Source of the DNA: Antedon bifida
Lineage: Eukaryota > Echinodermata > Crinoidea > Comatulida > Antedonidae
Reading direction: 5' to 3'
DNA length: 64,000 nucleotides
Assembly (NCBI GenBank): GCA_963402885.1
Contig: OY727098.1
Location: 13,564,717-13,628,716, forward strand
The notes below the pieces were generated by a model. It was given only the letters and a program-made list of their open reading frames with translations, did no database searches and was not told the origin of the DNA. Made by a program: the position numbers and the translations under genes. The first letter of the stretch is position 1. Every line of letters begins with the position of its first letter. Shown piece after piece: positions 60,515 to 64,000 of this stretch.

Positions 60515-62654
60515 GTTTCACTTGATGTTAAAACTTCGTCAAATTTTTCTAAAGCATAGTCCAGTAGTTGCGGGTCATCATTATCATTCAGCATCTTCTT
60601 TACCAGAAGCCCATTGAGAGCTCCATCAATCAAGAAGTTACCTCGTATTGCTCTCTCATATGCTTTTCCCATGAGCATGTGTGTAACTGTGTTGCCGGCA
60701 TATACTAGTTCCAATAATGATCGTAATCCACTCGACCTCATGATGTGGCCAATGCTGCCTAAGAAGCTCATAAGTGTATGAAACCCTCCAAGATTTAGAA
60801 TCATACCTTTCAGCTCTTCTTCATGAGTAGTTATTTGTTTTGCTTTAAACCAAAGTGGCTGGTCAAAGGTTATAACAGGTGTAACTCCATGTTTTAGGCA
60901 TTGGTTATTTACGAATAATAGAGTTGAATACACGCAGCTCATATTTGTGGGATCCAAGTCTACCATTGGCAGGAAATGAAAAGAAGACTTTCCTGGATGA
61001 GCACATCTCGTCACAGCCTGCATAAATCCAGACCAACTAGGTCTATCTGTTCGATACGGAAATGCTATTTTCCACAATGTATCAAGGTGCTCTCGGTCAT
61101 CTTCCTTGTCAATCATTGGTAATGCATTATATATCATGTTATCGCCAGCTTTTCCCAATTTTCGAAATCTTTTAATTTCAACGCTCTTTGGTTTGTCAAT
61201 GTTACGAGAAGCACTACGAGGAACTTGGCGTTTGGAGCTTATTTCTGGGGTAGCTGTAAACATTAGACCCATGCCATGGTAAGTGTTCTTTCTATTTAGT
61301 GTTACAATATTGTGGTCTACATTGTCTGCAATCACATGACAAAAGTGACCATCTAAATTAGAAAACGGGTCGCTCTGATCATTAGCAGCACATGCTTTGA
61401 AATGGCATGCCTCATCATAAGACAAGCAAAATCCTTTGTTGTTCAGATTTTCAATAAGTTCTTTAGAGCCCCATTTCCAATGCAACTGCATAGTTAATCC
61501 AAACGGGATGGGTGCTACAATACTTCTTGGTCTAGTCTGCTGCATGATACTCTGTCCAATTTCTGCAATTTTTATTTCATTAGAAGTTTTATTCCCTCTA
61601 AAAATATCACTTAAAAACATTCTGAGTGACATTGGAAGATATGCTAAGTTACGTTCTATATTTCCGAGACCTTGAAGATCAGGATATATGTCTCGACTAT
61701 CCTTTACCTGATCGATGTCTGCTTTAATTAATGCTGCAGCAGCTCTTAAAATGTTTTTCTTACGTACTTCTTCATTTTCTTCTTGTTTGTGATTTACATA
61801 AAATTCATTCAATATTTTTGCAGCTGATTTACGAATTGTAATAATATTTGAACGGTTACCAACTTGAGTAATCATCATGGAATCTCCAAAATATTCATAG
61901 TTTTACCTTCATGTAGATATTGCTATATGGCTCTGAACACAAGCATGTAATTCTATCAACTAGATCAGATATTGTAGTCTGCTCTTCCTCATTTTCCAAA
62001 AACTCTTCTAGTACTAGTAAAAAAAGCCTGTTCACGAGTGGCATCAGGTTTTCGCCCAGGGCGAGTTTGTTTGTCTCCACCAGAATTAGTGTCGTACTTG
62101 TTAGGAATGTTTCTGCCAGTTCTGAAATTGACGCTACAAACTTGATGATATACAGCATCAACGGCTGGTAAGTCTTGAGCAAAAACAACACAAGATCGCA
62201 TATCATCTGCCCATTTATCTCCTCGGATCTTACAGGAATTTAAAATAGAATCTTGACAATTCCAAGAAGCTACTCTGTATACATTTTCAAGACGATTTCC
62301 ATCTTCATCAACTACCTTACTTTCACAATAAAGACAATGGCTAGAAAAATTGAATATTGACTGCTTTGATCTCAAAGATGGTGTCTCAACAATAAATTCT
62401 TCCGCCTTTCTTTTTTTAGCGACAGCAATGTTTCTCTTGTTGGTAAATGCTTTTCTGCAGTCTGAGTGGAGGACCTGACCGGCTACTACTTGCAATGATG
62501 TTCCTCTTTCTTTACTAGCTTCATTTACTGTCCTTGCTGCTTTTTGAGTAATGTTTACTGTTCTTTTACCATCATCATCAGTCATACTCTTATCACATAA
62601 TGGACATAAATCTGTCTCAGAATGGTCTTCTTGGTTTTGCATAGGCCTACTCAT
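60515..62654 (-). pseudogene. Academ-like transposase, N-terminal half (zinc fingers, catalytic core)
   Basis: Starts at the methionine at 62654 (MSRPMQNQEDHSETDLCPLC). Two Cys/His clusters follow: CPLC with VLHSDC, and CLYC with VYHQVC. A frame change lies in a seven-base run near 62025, before LLVLEEFLENEEEQTTI, and a second near 61905, before EYFGDSMMITQ. From 61878 the frame is open to the insertion point. It carries IVAPIPFGLTMQLHWKWGS, FLPMVDLDPTNMSCVYST, VITFDQPLWFKA, LGGFHTLMSFLGSIGHI and GKAYERAIRGNFLIDGAL. The aspartates in MVDLD and TFDQP are my best candidates for the first two acidic residues of a DDE-type site. Host sequence ends at TSSET, where the Bel/Pao element entered. Confidence 0.82.
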
Positions 62655-63696
62655 AGTCCTGTAAGTTAAAACAATTCAAATACTTATTTTCCCTTCCTTA
62701 TAATTTGTTTTCTTGCAAACTATATTGTATAAGAAAAGATAAAGAAAGGTCTTTGGTTCTTTTGGTCATTAGCTCTAAAATTAGATTCAAGCTAGTCTAA
62801 GCCCAAGTTGAACTACATAGGCCTAAGCTGACCATGCCTAAACCATCACTAGGCCTATCTTGCTTAGGCTCGTGCCGCCTAGGCCTAACTGACTTAGGCT
62901 ATGCTGCCTAGGCCTAACTGACTTAGGCTATGCTGCCTAGGCCTAACTGACTAGGCTATGCTGCCTAGGCCTAATTGACTTAGGCTATGCTGCCTAAGCC
63001 TAACTGACTTAGGCTATGCTGCCTAGGCCTAACTGACTTAGGCTCATGCCGCCTAGGCCTAACTGACTTAGGCTATGCTGCCTAGGCTAGGCCTAACTGA
63101 CTTAGGCTCATGCCGCCTAGGCCTAACTGACTTAGGCTATGCTGCCTAGGCCTAACTGACTTAGGCTCATGCCGCCTAGGCCTATGCCTAACTGACTTAG
63201 GATATGCCACCTAGGCCTACACACGGCCTAGGTTTTATATAAATACTGATGTTTAGAACTACTGTTGATTGATATTCAGAAACTCTGGAAACTTACTTGA
63301 AGGAATTAGTATTAAGAAATACTAGATTCTGTATGTACTTTCTTCATGTCATTCATTTTTCCTGGGAAAACTTTCAGTCAATCAGGATCTTTTGTTTTGC
63401 TTGGAATTATGGGATTGTTATTTTTATTTTTTTTATTCTGGAACATTCTTCATTTTATCATAATAGAAGTAATGTTAATAATAACCAGTATTATTTTTTA
63501 AGTAGTAGTGATATTTTGTTATGCTTTAAAAGCATAAAACGGTACAATTGTGGATGTCGGCCATATTGGATTTCAAAATGGCTACTTTAGCAAAAATAAA
63601 AGTGACATAAATGGATTCTTTGGTATTGAAAACATAGGTATAGACCCTAAAATCAACATGTTTAGCTTTGTATTACCTGATTTATAAGCATTTAAT
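62655..63696. other. 5' region of the Academ-like gene, non-coding
   Basis: Lies between the gene's start (62654, - strand) and the right TIR. It holds the taggcct minisatellite at 62871-63230 and otherwise A+T-rich sequence. The open frame at 63297-63590 shows no recognisable domain. A promoter for the - strand gene should lie here but none is obvious. Confidence 0.5.
62871..63230. repeat. Minisatellite, about 29-30-bp unit, taggcctaactgacttaggc
   Basis: About 12 units alternate between endings tatgctgcc and tcatgccgcc. The array lies upstream of the - strand gene, inside the Academ-like element. Each unit contains the palindromic word taggccta. Confidence 0.92.
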
Positions 63697-63779
63697 GATT
63701 GAACATGATTCATCAAAAAAACAAACTGTTGCAATTTGTTTGACTCAACGCCTACTTTTCATCTATTTCCACTCATCTA
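63697..63779. repeat. Right TIR of the Academ-like element
   Basis: Reverse complement of 49167-49240 with a 12-base gap, ending ctatttccactcatcta directly before gta. Confidence 0.9.
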
Positions 63780-63782
63780 GTA

Positions 63783-64000
63783 ACTAATGGACAACTGCTG
63801 CCATTACAAACACATCTCCCCGCTGCACGTGAAAAGTTGATCAAGATAATCATATGTAACTGAAAAACTGGTTGCAGTACTAGCAGATGCACTTGTAAAC
63901 GATATTCAATTAGTTGTACATGGATATGTGGGGTGTGCAAAGGTTCCAGTTGCACAAACTCTTCTTCGGTAGATATAGATGATGTCAATGATTATGATTG
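63783..64000 (+). pseudogene. CXC-domain end of copy 1, displaced by the insertion
   Basis: The frame continues that of 49163: TNGQLLPLQTHLPAAREKLI, matching NGKLMPITMDSSPAPHELLK in the other copy. Then come IIICN, a TGA where a cysteine codon is expected, KTGCSTSRCTCKRYSISC and ICGVCKGSSCTN. The spaced cysteines are those of a tesmin/TSO1-like CXC domain. An acidic tail (SVDIDDVNDYD) runs off the window edge, as EDNTDIIGDSD does in the other copy. Lying 14.6 kb from the rest of its gene, it defines both ends of the inserted element. Confidence 0.82.

Larger units (their letters stand above)
49167..63779 (-). mobile_element. TIR DNA transposon, Academ-like, with Bel/Pao inside
   Basis: The inverted ends start tagatgagtggaaatag (49167) and end ctatttccactcatcta (63779). 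A second matching segment, gtcaaacaaattgcaacagt, lies further in. The arms are about 70 bases with a 12-base length difference. The 3-bp word gta flanks both ends (49164-49166 and 63780-63782). Removing the element restores GWKVTNGQLLPL in the interrupted copy 1. Without the Bel/Pao insert and its 5-bp duplication it is about 6.3 kb. It holds one - strand gene of the same family as copy 1. A 3-bp duplication and an XPG/FEN1-like nuclease within the transposase polypeptide fit the Academ superfamily as I know it. The family name is an inference; the mobility evidence is direct. Confidence 0.85.

Noticed and set aside
63297-63590. Hydrophobic open frame of 97 codons
   Set aside because: It lies in the A+T-rich 5' region of the transposon and has no recognisable domain. 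Phe-rich composition is expected from T-rich DNA.
63773-63988. Open frame of 71 codons on the - strand
   Set aside because: The + strand here encodes the CXC cysteine pattern; the - strand frame is its shadow.

Overview
The window looks like repeat-rich DNA from a marine invertebrate, probably a deuterostome and possibly an echinoderm. The evidence is GT-AG introns, an animal-type GH3-domain gene, Tx1/L1-like and CR1-like LINEs, DIRS and Bel/Pao retroelements, tRNA-derived SINEs, and the scattered word taggcct. The species cannot be named from the sequence alone.

Only one ordinary host gene is well supported. It is a seven-exon GH3-domain-containing (GHDC-like) gene on the + strand at 20013-27862. 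All seven exons join in phase to give about 645 codons. An almost identical second copy of its first exon lies at 29176-29308, with no further exons in the window.

The rest is mobile DNA, much of it nested. At 2378-8803 a foldback element was split by a Tx1/L1-like LINE (target duplication of about 16 bp). That LINE was in turn split by an element with palindromic ends, which carries a similar one inside it. A DIRS retroelement follows at 8830-13012. At 13023-16433 a small TIR element contains a second Tx1/L1-like LINE with a clean target duplication, followed by a CR1-like LINE at 16443-19855. GH3 introns hold a foldback repeat and a rearranged LINE. Two more DIRS elements with recent-looking ends lie at 29982-34984 (- strand) and 36462-41262 (+ strand). 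A 4.6-kb element with TIRs of about 500 bp at 41287-45890 contains a 2.5-kb minisatellite of 30-bp units.

The most interesting part is 46000-64000. A degenerate + strand copy of a large multidomain gene (TFDQP-type core, PIN/FEN1-like nuclease, GCDT motif, CXC cysteine domain) is interrupted at 49166 by a 14.6-kb element. That element has matching terminal inverted repeats and a 3-bp target duplication, gta. Past its right end the interrupted reading frame resumes exactly, giving the missing CXC domain at 63783-64000. The inserted element carries a fuller member of the same gene family on the - strand. This indicates that the gene family is the coding content of a TIR DNA transposon, most like the XPG-nuclease-bearing Academ type. 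A very young Bel/Pao LTR element (two differences seen between 1408-bp LTRs, 5-bp duplication) sits inside that copy. Removing it and its duplication leaves a transposon of about 6.3 kb.
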